Positions 40,999 through 49,899 of a DNA stretch of 64,000 nt are shown here, one piece after another (the first letter of the stretch is position 1; each line of letters opens with the position of its first letter). The position numbers and the translations under genes were made by a program. Source of the stretch: Chloroflexota bacterium. Lineage in GTDB: Bacteria > Chloroflexota > Dehalococcoidia > Lucifugimonadales > UBA2985. A model generated the notes under the pieces. It saw nothing but the letters and a program-made list of their open reading frames with translations. It did no database searches and was not told where the DNA came from. The stretch covers positions 271,457 through 335,456 of the forward strand of contig JAPPHY010000016.1 of assembly GCA_028877205.1 (NCBI GenBank). Reading direction: 5' to 3'.

Positions 40999-43311
40999 TC
41001 ACTCTACGGCGTAGAGATTGCCGTCCTTAGAGGCGAGATAGAGCGTGCCTCCGGCAAGCACGGGCGCTGAGGTGATGCTCTCGGCGATTGGCTTCAACCA
41101 CTGCTGCTGCCCGCTGTCCTTGTCGATGGCGTGGAGATTGCCCTTGCTGTCGGTGAGCAGGATCGTGTTCTCCACCAGGGTGGGCGTGGAGAGCCAATCG
41201 GACTCGGAGTTGTACAGCCACACACGCTTGCCGGTCAGCCTGTCGATTGCGTGCAGCCTGCCACCCTCAACGGGAACGTACACCACGTTGGCATCGACGG
41301 CGGGGGTATGTTCGATAACTGTCCCCGTGCGATACACCCACTCCACGCCCTTGGGCAGCCCGGGGTGATCGGTCATGCCCCACAACCACAGCTGCAGCCG
41401 GAAGCGATACCAACGGCTGTACATCAGCACCTCCTCCTCGCGGAGGTTGATGCCGGTGACCAGGCCGTTCCGGTAAGAGACATAGACCATGTCCTCCATG
41501 ATCACGGGAGAGGCCATGACCAGCCGGTTGAAACCGCGGAAGGAGAACCTGCGCTTGCCGGTGTCCGTGTCGTAGATGGTCACGCGACCGTCGAACGACG
41601 ACAGCACCAGTAGGTCGTCCGAAAGAGCGGGCGTGTTGTCCACCCAGTCCCGCGTCTCGTGCGACCATCGCTTCTCGCCGGTGAGCGCGTCCAGGGCGTA
41701 GATGTGGCCGTCGTTCGAGCCGATGTACACCACGCCGTCCTTGACCAGGGGCGACCCGGTCGTGGGGTTCTCTTCGGTCTTGAACTCCCATCGCATTGCG
41801 CCGGTCTCAGCGTCCAGGGCGATGACTCTCTTGTTCCTGAGGCCCAGGAAGACCATGCCGCCGGCCACCGCGGGGGAGGAGTCGAGCGGAGCAACCGTGG
41901 GGTGTTCCCAGATGATGCTGCCGTCGTCGGGGTTCAGCGCCACGACGCGGTTGTCCTGTGTGGTGAGGTAGAGCCGGCCGTCCTTGAGTGCGGGTGTGGA
42001 CTCGATCGGGTCCTCGGTCTCGAACACCCACTTGACCTCACCCGCGATGTCCGCGCTCTCGCCGGGCACCGGGCTCGGCCCTTCGGTAGTGCGGTAGATC
42101 ATTGCCCACTCGCCCGGGCCGGATACTGCCGTGATGTCGGAGGCGGCCGCGGGCAGGGGAAGGAGGATGTTCATGTACTGGATCACCATTACGGTGACAA
42201 CTGCGGCAATGGCTGCGCCCGCCAGGCTCTTCCTCAGCCTGATGACCTTGCTCCTCCTGGCCGCCCGCTCCTCGGAGGTTCTCACGTCCTGGCCGGGAGC
42301 GGCGGCGACACGGTTCAGCTCACCCCAGCACCCGGCGCACCAGCCCGAGCCTGCGGGGTTGCTGTGCCCGCACACCGTGCACATTATTCGCGGTCCCTCT
42401 TCGGCGGGAACGTCCACGGTGTCCACTCCTTCCATGCCCGGAAGCTCCCTCTGGTGCTCCATCTCTTCGGCCATGTCGAAGGGCACACTCTCGGTCTCCG
42501 AGGTGGGCGCGGCGGCCGCCAGCGCGTTGACAAAGTCGCTCGGGGTCGCATACCTGCGCTCCGGGTGGGACGCCAGCGCCCTGAGAATGATGGAGTCCAG
42601 GTGCTTAGGCAGGTTGGGGTTCACGTTGCTGGGCAACGGCGGAAACGTCGTCAGCTGCCTGACCTGGACGGCGCCGCGCTCCAGGGCGCTGAACGGCACC
42701 GTGCCGGTCAGCATGTCGTAGGCCAGCACGCCCATCGAGTATACGTCCGAGAGGAGGTTGGGCGGCGAGGCCTGTCCCATCTCGGGCGCCGTGTAGGTGG
42801 GCAGGGGGGTGTTCAGAGACATTCGAACGCCGGCCGGCGCGCCTTCACCCAGCACGACTATACCGAAGTCGCTGAGCAGCACCTGCCCCGTCTCCGGGTC
42901 CACGAAGATGTTGCCCGGCCGGATGTCGCCGTGGTGGATCCCTTCAGCGTGGGCGGCCTCTACGGCCGCCGCCACCTGCCTCAGTATCGTCATAGCCTGT
43001 GCGGCCGGAACCGGATGCTGCATCCATTGCCGCAGCGTGGGCCATGAAACGTACTGCATCGCTACCCAGTGGACGCTTCCGTCGGTCTCGTATCCGTAGG
43101 TGGGAAGGATGTTGGGATGGTTTAGTGCGGTGGCCCTCTCCATCTCGCGGGCGAACCGCTCCATGAGTGCCTCGTCCGCGCAGACGTACGGACGCAGCAC
43201 CTTGAGCGCGACGAACCCTTCTTGACCGGGATCCTGCGCCCGGTATACGGTTGCCAAGCCGGTGCTGCCCACTTGTTCCAGAAGAACGTACTTGCTAATT
43301 GTTCTTTGCAT
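40999..43311 (-). CDS. Membrane Ser/Thr protein kinase with zinc ribbon and PQQ-type beta-propeller
   Basis: 770 aa. A Hanks-type kinase at residues ~8-265: ATP loop VGSTGLATVY, Lys in FVALKVL, catalytic loop HHGDIRPGN (HGD in place of HRD, Asp kept) and LSDFGIVV. A zinc ribbon (CTVCGHSNPAGSGWCAGC) follows near residue 310, then one transmembrane helix at ~360-383. The outer part (residues ~425-770) is a beta-propeller of repeats such as GRLYLTTQDNRVVALNPDDG and GVVYIGSNDGHIYALDALTG. It looks like a one-protein receptor: an outside propeller that senses, an inside kinase that signals. The ligand and target are unknown. Confidence 0.9.
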   Translation of the reverse strand: MQRTISKYVLLEQVGSTGLATVYRAQDPGQEGFVALKVLRPYVCADEALMERFAREMERATALNHPNILPTYGYETDGSVHWVAMQYVSWPTLRQWMQHPVPAAQAMTILRQVAAAVEAAHAEGIHHGDIRPGNIFVDPETGQVLLSDFGIVVLGEGAPAGVRMSLNTPLPTYTAPEMGQASPPNLLSDVYSMGVLAYDMLTGTVPFSALERGAVQVRQLTTFPPLPSNVNPNLPKHLDSIILRALASHPERRYATPSDFVNALAAAAPTSETESVPFDMAEEMEHQRELPGMEGVDTVDVPAEEGPRIMCTVCGHSNPAGSGWCAGCWGELNRVAAAPGQDVRTSEERAARRSKVIRLRKSLAGAAIAAVVTVMVIQYMNILLPLPAAASDITAVSGPGEWAMIYRTTEGPSPVPGESADIAGEVKWVFETEDPIESTPALKDGRLYLTTQDNRVVALNPDDGSIIWEHPTVAPLDSSPAVAGGMVFLGLRNKRVIALDAETGAMRWEFKTEENPTTGSPLVKDGVVYIGSNDGHIYALDALTGEKRWSHETRDWVDNTPALSDDLLVLSSFDGRVTIYDTDTGKRRFSFRGFNRLVMASPVIMEDMVYVSYRNGLVTGINLREEEVLMYSRWYRFRLQLWLWGMTDHPGLPKGVEWVYRTGTVIEHTPAVDANVVYVPVEGGRLHAIDRLTGKRVWLYNSESDWLSTPTLVENTILLTDSKGNLHAIDKDSGQQQWLKPIAESITSAPVLAGGTLYLASKDGNLYAVE

Positions 43312-43410
43312 CTGACCCTCAGGCCCTTTTATGGCCCCTCCTTGCCTGCAACTGAGCCGCGCCTCGCGGATTCTTCCAAACTCCTCTTCATTCGCATGGT
43401 AGGTCGTCGC

Positions 43411-43665
43411 CTATCGGGACGACTCATCACCTTCGTCAACAATCTTGTAACGGCCCTCGACGAACCCCTTGCCGCCGCGCCCTGACTGCCCATCCGATCC
43501 GGTAGCACCGGTCTTTCCACTGCCCACCATCCGCACAAGAAACGCGAGAATCGCGAGAAAGGCCGTGGCCACGACCAGGAGCACCAGCGCGCGAAAGAAC
43601 ACAGTGGCCGACGCAAGGGCCAGTGCGAGCGGGATGGCCAACCTAAGCATCAGCGGCAGGGACAT
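43411..43665 (-). CDS. Small membrane protein, unknown function
   Basis: 84 aa. One or two hydrophobic segments (about residues 5-46, PLMLRLAIPLALALASATVF then LVLLVVATAFLAILAFLV) followed by a Gly-rich, charged tail (SGKTGATGSDGQSGRGGKG). It lies 99 bases upstream of the kinase on the same strand and may share its transcript. No family recognised. Confidence 0.6.
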   Translation of the reverse strand: MSLPLMLRLAIPLALALASATVFFRALVLLVVATAFLAILAFLVRMVGSGKTGATGSDGQSGRGGKGFVEGRYKIVDEGDESSR

Positions 43666-43687
43666 TTCCTCAAACCTCCCGGCACCT

Positions 43688-43707
43688 GATTCGACTTACG
43701 TCGAATC
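43688..43707. promoter_or_regulatory. 20-bp palindrome between the small membrane gene and holA
   Basis: GATTCGAC-TTAC-GTCGAATC, a perfect 8-bp inverted repeat. A TATAAT on the minus strand (43726-43721) and a TATACT on the plus strand (43723-43728) overlap just beside it, so divergent promoters probably start here. The palindrome would fall in the beginning of the minus-strand message: an operator or a leader hairpin. Confidence 0.45.
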
Positions 43708-43768
43708 CTGATGACAGTATATTATACTTGGGCAAAGTCCATTTGGGAATCGCATTACAGAGGGCCAA

Positions 43769-44776
43769 ATGTTACACATTCTCTACGGCGCAGACGACTT
43801 CTCCTCGAATGAGGCGCTGGAGGTTCTGAAGTCCCAGGTAGGGCCGCCTGACGTGCTGGACGCCAATGTCACTCGCGGCCCGGCCTCTGCCTTCACGCCA
43901 CAGCAGGTCCAAGCGCTGTGCAGCACCGTTCCGTTTCTGGCCGACAGGAGGCTCGTGATAGTCGACGGGCTGCTGTCGCTGTTCGAGGGACGGCGTACAT
44001 CGCGGCGCGGTCGCGGAACCCGGGACGCAGCCTCGGACTGGCTCGCGCTGGCCGACTTCGTTCCGGACATGCCTCCGTCCACCGACCTCGTGCTGGTCGA
44101 CGGGGCTATCGGCAGGGGCAACGCGCTGCTGGCAAGTCTGTCGCCTCTGGGCCAGGCCACGGAGTTTCCGGCGCTCCGCGGCCCAAGGCTGAACCGCTGG
44201 ATCCAGGACAGGGCCGCGGCCTCCGGATGCGCCATCTCGGGCGAAGGCGTGAGGCTACTGTCGGAGCTGGTGGGAGGCAACCTGTGGACCCTGAGCAGCG
44301 AGATCGAGAAGCTTTCCCTCTACTGCAACGAACGCACGGTGGACGCCGATGACGTACGCCTGCTCGTTCCCTTCGCCAACGAGGTCAACGTGTTCAACGC
44401 CGTGGACGCCATGATGGAGCGGCGCTACCCGGACGCTCTGCGGGCCATGAGGCGCCTGATGGACGGCGGAGCTACCGGCACCTACATCGTGGCGATGGTG
44501 GCGAGGCAGGTCCGCCTGCTGCTACTGACCAAGGATCTGGAGGCTTCCGGCGTACCACAGTCGCAGATGGGCTCTCGCATGGGCGTGGCATCCGACTGGG
44601 TTCTGGGCAAGCTGAGGGAGCAGGCGAGCCGTTTCTCCGCGGCCGGACTGGAGACCCTGCACGGAGGGCTACTGGAGACGGACCTCGCGGTCAAGACGGG
44701 CCGAATCACCGAGAGCAGCGTTGCCGAGCACCTTGTGCAGCAGTTCACCAGCGTGGGCCGCAGCGCCCGCGTCTGA
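43769..44776 (+). CDS. holA: DNA polymerase III subunit delta
   Basis: 335 aa. The clamp-loader delta subunit opens the sliding clamp. MLHILYGADDFSSNEALEVL, VPFLADRRLVIVDGLLS and DLVLVDGAIGRGNALL match the N-terminal AAA-like domain; LSELVGGNLWTLSSEIEKLSLY and NVFNAVDAMMERRYPDALR the middle domain; MVARQVRLLLLTKDLEASG the C-terminal helical region. Like other delta subunits it lacks a functional Walker A. It is divergent from the kinase block. Confidence 0.9.
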   Translation: MLHILYGADDFSSNEALEVLKSQVGPPDVLDANVTRGPASAFTPQQVQALCSTVPFLADRRLVIVDGLLSLFEGRRTSRRGRGTRDAASDWLALADFVPDMPPSTDLVLVDGAIGRGNALLASLSPLGQATEFPALRGPRLNRWIQDRAAASGCAISGEGVRLLSELVGGNLWTLSSEIEKLSLYCNERTVDADDVRLLVPFANEVNVFNAVDAMMERRYPDALRAMRRLMDGGATGTYIVAMVARQVRLLLLTKDLEASGVPQSQMGSRMGVASDWVLGKLREQASRFSAAGLETLHGGLLETDLAVKTGRITESSVAEHLVQQFTSVGRSARV

Positions 44777-44819
44777 CCTCAGAGACACGGACGGAGCTCA
44801 GGCGGGCTGTCCGAGGCTT

Positions 44820-45299
44820 CTAGGGCCATATCTCGCTGACTGCTGCGTCCAGCCCCATGCGCGTTCCATCTGACAGAACGACGGTCACCGTGCTCGCAAG
44901 CGATGGATTCCGCTTGGCCCACCGCATGACCTCCCGAGCCGCCGCGTCGCCCTGCTTGGGGTACTTGCGGGAGAAGTAGTGGGGGACGTCCAGGTAGTCC
45001 AGCATCTGGCCGGCGTTGTGGAACCGCAGCCCGCTTACCTCGTAGTGGTGCCTGCCCAGGGCCGAGATGGTGCGCCGGCCTGCGCCTGACGCGACGATCG
45101 CCGTGCCTGCTGTGGAGTGGGAGGGAACCGGAGGGGGTTCAACGGGCGCCGGCGACTCGTGAGTGAACTGTCGCAGCCGCGCCAGCAGACTGCGCTTCTC
45201 ATCGAGTTGGCCCTCGAGGCGGGCCATCCTGATCTCAAAGTCCCGTACCTCTGCCTCCAGCTCTTGTTGAAGATCCAATGCGCCTTCCGTCATATTCAT
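44820..45299 (-). CDS. Coiled-coil protein of unknown function downstream of a repeat array
   Basis: About 159 aa from the ATG at 45299, chosen because AGGCGG lies five bases upstream. Residues ~8-45 form a coiled coil (QQELEAEVRDFEIRMARLEG), followed by a Pro-rich linker. The C-terminal ~85 residues (ALGRHHYEVSGLRFHNAGQM, LDVPHYFSRKYPKQGDAAAREVM, VVLSDGTRMGLDAAVSEIWP) look like a small folded domain I do not recognise. The frame stays open to 45353 through the repeats. The dense repeats directly upstream suggest that this gene, perhaps through its own product, is tightly controlled. Confidence 0.62.
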   Translation of the reverse strand: MNMTEGALDLQQELEAEVRDFEIRMARLEGQLDEKRSLLARLRQFTHESPAPVEPPPVPSHSTAGTAIVASGAGRRTISALGRHHYEVSGLRFHNAGQMLDYLDVPHYFSRKYPKQGDAAAREVMRWAKRNPSLASTVTVVLSDGTRMGLDAAVSEIWP

Positions 45300-45315
45300 A
45301 TCGACCGCCTGATGA

Positions 45316-45449
45316 CTGCCATGAATTGCCTTATGATTGCCATAAGGTACCATAAGGCAACACCCTTGTCAATATGCCAGTGCAACGGAGTGCCGCGTGC
45401 GTTGCCATAAGGCATTTGCCTTATCCAGAGAGTGTTTGCCTTAAGGCAA
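45316..45449. promoter_or_regulatory. Cluster of TTGCC/ATAAGG half-sites (candidate operator array)
   Basis: At least seven copies of a short motif in 134 bases: CTGCC 45316, TTGCCTTATG 45326-45335, TTGCCATAAGG 45337-45347, CATAAGGCAA 45351-45360, TTGCCATAAGGCA 45402-45414, TTGCCTTAT 45416-45424, and the perfect palindrome TTGCCTTAAGGCAA at 45436-45449. The first sites step by 10-11 bases, one DNA turn. The region is AT-rich against its surroundings. I found no such cluster elsewhere in the window. Confidence 0.7.
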
Positions 45450-45538
45450 TTATGCGGCGCGTCGAAGCAGCGACGGGACCTGGTTAGGGGTAGGTATCCG
45501 GCAAGGGCCGCGGCCGCGCGCAGGCCGGTCTCCGGCAG

Positions 45539-46564
45539 CTACTCAGGGTGCTCGACACGGTTGTAGCAGGCGACGAAATGGCCCGGCTCAACCTCCACCA
45601 GCTCCGGCTTTGGGCTCAGCCGGCACTCGTTGGAAGCCTTGGGGCATCGCGGCAGATACGGGCACTGGTCCGGCAGGTCGATCAGGTTGGGAGACGAGCC
45701 CTCTATCGGCTGGAGAGCCTGCATTGGCCTGTCCAGCCTGGGAATCGACTGAAGGAGTGCCCAGGTGTAGGGATGGAACGGACGCCGGAAGATGGAGATC
45801 GTGTCTGCGTACTCCACCACGTTACCGGCGTACATGACGGCGACCTCCTGGGCCGCCTGCGCTATGACGCCCATGTCGTGCGTGATGAGCATGACCGCAG
45901 AGTGGCGCTCACGTTGGAGCCTCTTCAGCCTGTCGATGACGTCCGCCTGCAGCGTGACGTCAAGGTTTGACGTGATCTCGTCGGCGATGATGACGCGGGG
46001 GTTCCAGGCCATCGCCATTGCGATCATGACCCGCTGCGCCTGGCCACCGCTGAGTTGGAAGGGATACAGCTTCAGTACGTTAGGCGGCGACGGCAGGTCC
46101 AGCTCGGTCAGGAGCTGCACGGAGCGATCCCTGGCCTCGGCCTTGCCCATGTAGCCGTGCGCAAGCAGCGCCTCCTCCATGTGCGTGCCGATGGTGATCA
46201 GCGGATTCAGCGCGGCGACAGGCTCCTGGAATATGATGGCGATGTCCTTGCCTCGTATCTGCCTCAGGCCCTCGTTGTCAATCTTCAAGAGGTCCCGGCC
46301 TTCGAAGTAGATGGCGCCGGATACGGTGCGTCCCGGATAGGGCAGCAAGCGCAGAATCGAGAGCGCCGTTGCGGACTTGCCGGAGCCACTTTCTCCAACG
46401 ATTCCGAGAATGCTGTCCTCCTTCAGCGTGAGATTCACGCCGTTGACGGCCTTCACCTCGCCCTCCTTGGTGAAGAAGGACGTGTGTAGGTCCTCAACGC
46501 GGAGGACTTCTCGCTTTGGTGAAGTGGGCTCAGTGCTCGCGATATTCGTTGTCAAGTTGCTCAA
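45539..46564 (-). CDS. Oligopeptide/dipeptide-type ABC transporter ATP-binding protein (DppD/OppD-like)
   Basis: 341 aa. Walker A GIVGESGSGKSATALSILRL, the Q-loop IIFQEPVAALNP, signature LSGGQAQRVMIAMAMAW, and the C-terminal oligo_HPY domain with CPYLPRCPKAS. Walker B reads VIIADEITSNLDV where OppD/DppD normally have ADEPTTALD; the catalytic Glu is kept. The first start codon is TTG (46564); a second TTG at 46555 has GAGG nine bases upstream. No permease or binding-protein gene is adjacent, so it is an orphan here or serves subunits encoded elsewhere. Confidence 0.88.
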   Translation of the reverse strand: MSNLTTNIASTEPTSPKREVLRVEDLHTSFFTKEGEVKAVNGVNLTLKEDSILGIVGESGSGKSATALSILRLLPYPGRTVSGAIYFEGRDLLKIDNEGLRQIRGKDIAIIFQEPVAALNPLITIGTHMEEALLAHGYMGKAEARDRSVQLLTELDLPSPPNVLKLYPFQLSGGQAQRVMIAMAMAWNPRVIIADEITSNLDVTLQADVIDRLKRLQRERHSAVMLITHDMGVIAQAAQEVAVMYAGNVVEYADTISIFRRPFHPYTWALLQSIPRLDRPMQALQPIEGSSPNLIDLPDQCPYLPRCPKASNECRLSPKPELVEVEPGHFVACYNRVEHPE

Positions 46565-46753
46565 CCTCGTGATAGCGCTTCGGCTTGTCGCCGGAATAGA
46601 ACCGCCGGACGCGGTGGAGACGTCGCGTCAGAGTCTTGCACCGGCTCGCGCCAAAGTCAAGCCTCCAGGGGCCAGGATGGAGCCTCCGGTATTCGCGGAG
46701 GAGAGGCGAATGCCGCGGGAGAGAGCTACATTATGTAAACTGAAGCCCTTTTC

Positions 46754-46766
46754 TGTGCTCAGCACA
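46754..46766. repeat. Palindrome TGTGCT-C-AGCACA in a 249-base gap
   Basis: A perfect 6-bp inverted repeat with a one-base centre, in the gap (46565-46813) between the ABC ATPase gene and the next upstream minus-strand gene. The gap is AT-richer than its flanks and has TATAGT and CATAAT stretches on the minus strand, but I cannot name a convincing promoter or gene in it. Confidence 0.35.
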
Positions 46767-46813
46767 CGACATAACAACTATAGGGCGAAGTCAGAGATCT
46801 CTTCCCCTGCCCC

Positions 46814-47155
46814 CTAGGAAACGGCTATGTAACCCATGCCGTCGTTGCGGTCCTCAAGCGATCCCATGTACACGAACTCGCCGTCCGCTGTGACCTTCCG
46901 CGCGGTACCGGCGTCGAAGTCGATGTGCACTGTGCCGCCGTCGCACTCCACGGCCACAAGAGAGCCGCCGCGCGACGCGGCCTTCCTGGGCGTCGAGTCG
47001 ATCATGTTGCCAGGGCCGTTCGTGAACACCATCCACGGCACCACCGACTCGGCCCGCAGCAGGCTGCTGGCATTGGCGGCGTCCAGTATCGTCAGTCCTT
47101 CTGCCGTGCAATTGAAGAACGGTCTTGCCGGCAGTCCCTCGTTTTCCGTCGTCAT
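46814..47155 (-). CDS. Hypothetical protein
   Basis: 113 aa from the ATG at 47155, preceded by AGGAG; a start at 47170 is possible. The sequence (FFNCTAEGLTILDAANASSL, then VPWMVFTNGPGNMIDSTPRK and DGTVHIDFDAGTARKV-like strands) suggests a small mostly beta protein. No signal peptide and no known family recognised. It lies 45 bases after hflX on the same strand. Confidence 0.6.
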   Translation of the reverse strand: MTTENEGLPARPFFNCTAEGLTILDAANASSLLRAESVVPWMVFTNGPGNMIDSTPRKAASRGGSLVAVECDGGTVHIDFDAGTARKVTADGEFVYMGSLEDRNDGMGYIAVS

Positions 47156-47200
47156 TGGTCTCCTCTCCAACAGGATTCTGGTATAGGCTCAAAATCGCTC

Positions 47201-48352
47201 TCAGAGGCCCCTCTGGCCCCTCCGGTAGTCCAGCAGGTCTACCGTGGCACTCAGAAGCCCCTCCAGGCCCCACTCCCGCGCCGCCGAAACCACGACCACC
47301 CGGTCGTGGTCAACCACGGCCTGCAGGCGCTGGGTGTATCCGTCCGTCATCTCGTCGTTCGAAAGCAGGTCAACCTTGTTTAGCACAAGGATACGGCTCG
47401 CTTCGTCGTCCAGCTGAAGCTCCGCAAGCATCTCGTTCACCACCTGGACCTGCTCGGCCGCATTCTGATGCGTTATGTCAATCACGTGCAACACAACGTC
47501 GGCTCCCTCCAGCTCCTCCAGAGTGGCCCTGAACGCGGCCACCAGCGCCGGCGGAAGCTTCTGGATGAATCCCACGGTGTCCGTCAGCAGAAACGCCCGA
47601 CCGTTCGCCGTCCTGATCCGCCTCGTGACGGGATCCAGCGTGGAGAACAGCTTGTCCTCTGCGGCCACGCCGGCGTCGCTCAGGGCGTTCAGCAGCGTGC
47701 TTTTGCCCGCATTCGTGTATCCGACCAGGGCGACCACCGGCACGCCCTCGCGCTCACGGCGCCTGCGGTACAGCGAACGGTGCGTGCGGACCTGCTCCAG
47801 CTCTCGCTTGAGCTTCTGGATGCGATTCCGCACGAGCCGCCTGTCGGTCTCCAGCTGCGTCTCGCCGGGGCCACGCGTGCCGATGCCTCCGCCAAGGCGT
47901 TCCAGGTGCGACCATTGGCCCGCCAGCCGCGGCAGCATGTACTCGTGCTGTGCCAGTTCCACCTGCAAGCGCCCCTCGCGGGTCTGTGCGCGTCCGGCGA
48001 ACACGTCCAGGATCAGCGCGGTGCGATCTATGACCTTGGTGCTGAGCGCACCCTCCAGGTTGCGCTGCTGCGTGGGCGTGAGCTCGTCATCGAAGATAGC
48101 CACGTCGGCCTCAGTGGTGTCACGCAGGTATTTGAGCTCGTCCAGCTTGCCTTTGCCGAGATAGGTGTTGGTCTGCTTGGCAAGCCGCTGGCTGAGCGTG
48201 CTGACCACCTCGGCGCCCGCAGTGCGGGCCAGCATCCCCAGCTCCTCAAGCGAGTCTTCAATGGGCCAGAGGCTGCGGCCACCTCTGGTCTCGACACCAA
48301 CCAGGATCGCTCGCTCAGGGCGAAGGTGAGTCTCTACCGCTGTCTTCGGCAC
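47201..48352 (-). CDS. hflX: GTPase HflX
   Basis: 383 aa from the GTG at 48352, chosen for GAGGAG upstream and a family-like N-terminus ([20 protein letters not shown]). HflX splits stalled or heat-damaged ribosomes. The HflX domain shows [16 protein letters not shown] and [20 protein letters not shown]; the G domain has [25 protein letters not shown] and LVLNKVDLL. The open frame reaches 48493 but overlaps dapL there, which argues against the longer start. Confidence 0.95.
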   Translation of the reverse strand: MPKTAVETHLRPERAILVGVETRGGRSLWPIEDSLEELGMLARTAGAEVVSTLSQRLAKQTNTYLGKGKLDELKYLRDTTEADVAIFDDELTPTQQRNLEGALSTKVIDRTALILDVFAGRAQTREGRLQVELAQHEYMLPRLAGQWSHLERLGGGIGTRGPGETQLETDRRLVRNRIQKLKRELEQVRTHRSLYRRRREREGVPVVALVGYTNAGKSTLLNALSDAGVAAEDKLFSTLDPVTRRIRTANGRAFLLTDTVGFIQKLPPALVAAFRATLEELEGADVVLHVIDITHQNAAEQVQVVNEMLAELQLDDEASRILVLNKVDLLSNDEMTDGYTQRLQAVVDHDRVVVVSAAREWGLEGLLSATVDLLDYRRGQRGL

Positions 48353-48371
48353 CGGGCCGGCTCCTCGCGCG

Positions 48372-49556
48372 TCATGCCTCTCCGGCCGGCGGTTCCGGTA
48401 TCCTCCAGGACGAGAGACGCTGAATTCCCTTCTCCAGCTGCGCGTCCGGGAGGGTGAGCGACAGGCGAATGTATCCCTCGCCGTAGCGACCATAGCCTGC
48501 GCCAGGCGTCACCACAATGGCCTGCTCCTCGATCAGCATGGCGCAGAAGGCGCCGGACTTCCACCCCGGCGGCAGCTTTGCCCACACGTAGAGGCTTGCC
48601 CTGGGCACCACCACTTCCAGACCCAACTCCCTGAGCGCGGCAACCACGCGGTCCCTGCGGGACTGGTATACCGCATTGTGCTCATCGATGCAGTCCTGCG
48701 GACCGTCCAGCGCCTCGATAGCCGCGTACTGGATGGCCTGAGGAATGCCGGAGTCCAGGTTGGACTTCACACGCATCAGCGCGTTGATCATCTCGGCGTT
48801 GCCAACGGCCATGCCAATGCGCCAACCCGTCATGTTGTAGCTCTTGGACAGAGAGTGAAACTCGATGGCCACGTCCTTGGCGCCCGGCACCTCAAGGAAG
48901 CTGCTGGGCCTGTAGCCGTCGAATGCCACCTCCGTGTACGGGGCGTCGTGCAGGACAGGTACCTCGTGACGCTTGGAGAACTCCACCACCTTCTCGAAGA
49001 ACGCCTCCTCGGCGACGGCGCCGGTGGGGTTGTTCGGGTAGTTTATCCAGATCGCCTTGGCCTTGTCCGCCACGTCCGCAGGGATGGCATCCAGGTCCGG
49101 GAGCCAGTCGTTCTCCTCCAGCAGCGGCATCCAGTGGCACTCGCCGCCGGCGAACATCGTGCCGACCGAGTAGACCGGGTAGCCGGGGTCAGGCACGAGC
49201 GCGATGTCTCCGGGGTCAATGTAGCAGAGCGCGGCGTGGCCGATGCCCTCCTTGGCGCCTATGAGCGGAAGCACCTCAGTGTCCGGGTCAAGCGACACGC
49301 CGAACCGGCTGTCGTACCAGCGCGCAACCGCCCTGCGAAGCTCTGGCAGCCCATCCGATTCGGGATAGCGATGGTTGGGCGGGTCCTGGCTGGCCCGGTG
49401 AAGCCGGTCCAGGATGTGGGACGGCGTCGGCATATCCGGGTCGCCGATGGCAAAGGTCACCACGTCCACGCCCTCTGCCCGCTTCTGTGCTATCTTGCGG
49501 CTTATCTCCACAAAGAGATACGGCGGCAGCTGCTCAATTCGCCTCGCAAATCTCAT
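48372..49556 (-). CDS. dapL: LL-diaminopimelate aminotransferase (DapL-type)
   Basis: 394 aa, PLP-dependent fold-type [51 protein letters not shown] and [20 protein letters not shown] (Schiff-base Lys) match LL-DAP aminotransferases of Chloroflexota and methanogens. DapL makes LL-diaminopimelate directly from tetrahydrodipicolinate, skipping the dapD/dapC/dapE steps. The nearby dapF makes this assignment much better than a generic AspC-type enzyme. Confidence 0.9.
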   Translation of the reverse strand: MRFARRIEQLPPYLFVEISRKIAQKRAEGVDVVTFAIGDPDMPTPSHILDRLHRASQDPPNHRYPESDGLPELRRAVARWYDSRFGVSLDPDTEVLPLIGAKEGIGHAALCYIDPGDIALVPDPGYPVYSVGTMFAGGECHWMPLLEENDWLPDLDAIPADVADKAKAIWINYPNNPTGAVAEEAFFEKVVEFSKRHEVPVLHDAPYTEVAFDGYRPSSFLEVPGAKDVAIEFHSLSKSYNMTGWRIGMAVGNAEMINALMRVKSNLDSGIPQAIQYAAIEALDGPQDCIDEHNAVYQSRRDRVVAALRELGLEVVVPRASLYVWAKLPPGWKSGAFCAMLIEEQAIVVTPGAGYGRYGEGYIRLSLTLPDAQLEKGIQRLSSWRIPEPPAGEA

Positions 49557-49876
49557 ACGGTCTGCTCCTTGCCTTCGTCAGCATTTCGAAACAACTCGTC
49601 CAGCGTCTTCAGAGCCCTGCTCCTGAGCTCATCTTCTCTGGACCTGGCGATCCAGGGCAGGTCAACCTCCATGTCGACGGTCTGCTCCGCCACCAGCATC
49701 CGGCCCTTGATGGTGAAGCCGAATACCTTGATGGCGAGGTCCAGTCCGTCGGCGTGCCACTCCTGATGCACCTCCGAGACCTGAGGCCCCAGGTTCTGCG
49801 ACATCAGATCGCCGCGAGCCTTGAGCAGCTCAAGCGCCCGCGCCTTGGTCGTGCCGTGTTGGTAGGAGAGCTTCAT
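49553..49876 (-). CDS. Polyhydroxyalkanoic acid system family protein
   Basis: 107 aa from the ATG at 49876. MKLSYQHGTTKARALELLKA, a central WHADGLDLAIKVFGFTIKGR and a DLPWIARSREDELRSRALK tail match the small PHA_gran_rgn family, first seen near polyhydroxyalkanoate genes but common outside them. It sits between dapF and dapL, overlapping the dapL start by four bases. No PHA genes are present, so a link to PHA is not supported here. Confidence 0.75.
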   Translation of the reverse strand: MKLSYQHGTTKARALELLKARGDLMSQNLGPQVSEVHQEWHADGLDLAIKVFGFTIKGRMLVAEQTVDMEVDLPWIARSREDELRSRALKTLDELFRNADEGKEQTV

Positions 49877-49899
49877 CCGGTTCTCGCGTAACCTCGACC

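Noticed and set aside
41659-43047. 462-codon open frame on the plus strand
   Set aside because: Antisense to the kinase gene; a low-complexity Arg/Gly/His-rich shadow without motifs.
45316-45449. CRISPR array
   Set aside because: Repeats are only 9-14 bases, in both orientations and without spacers of constant length; it fits an operator array.
48372-49556. Aspartate aminotransferase (AspC)
   Set aside because: Same fold, but the motifs and the dapF neighbourhood fit LL-diaminopimelate aminotransferase better.
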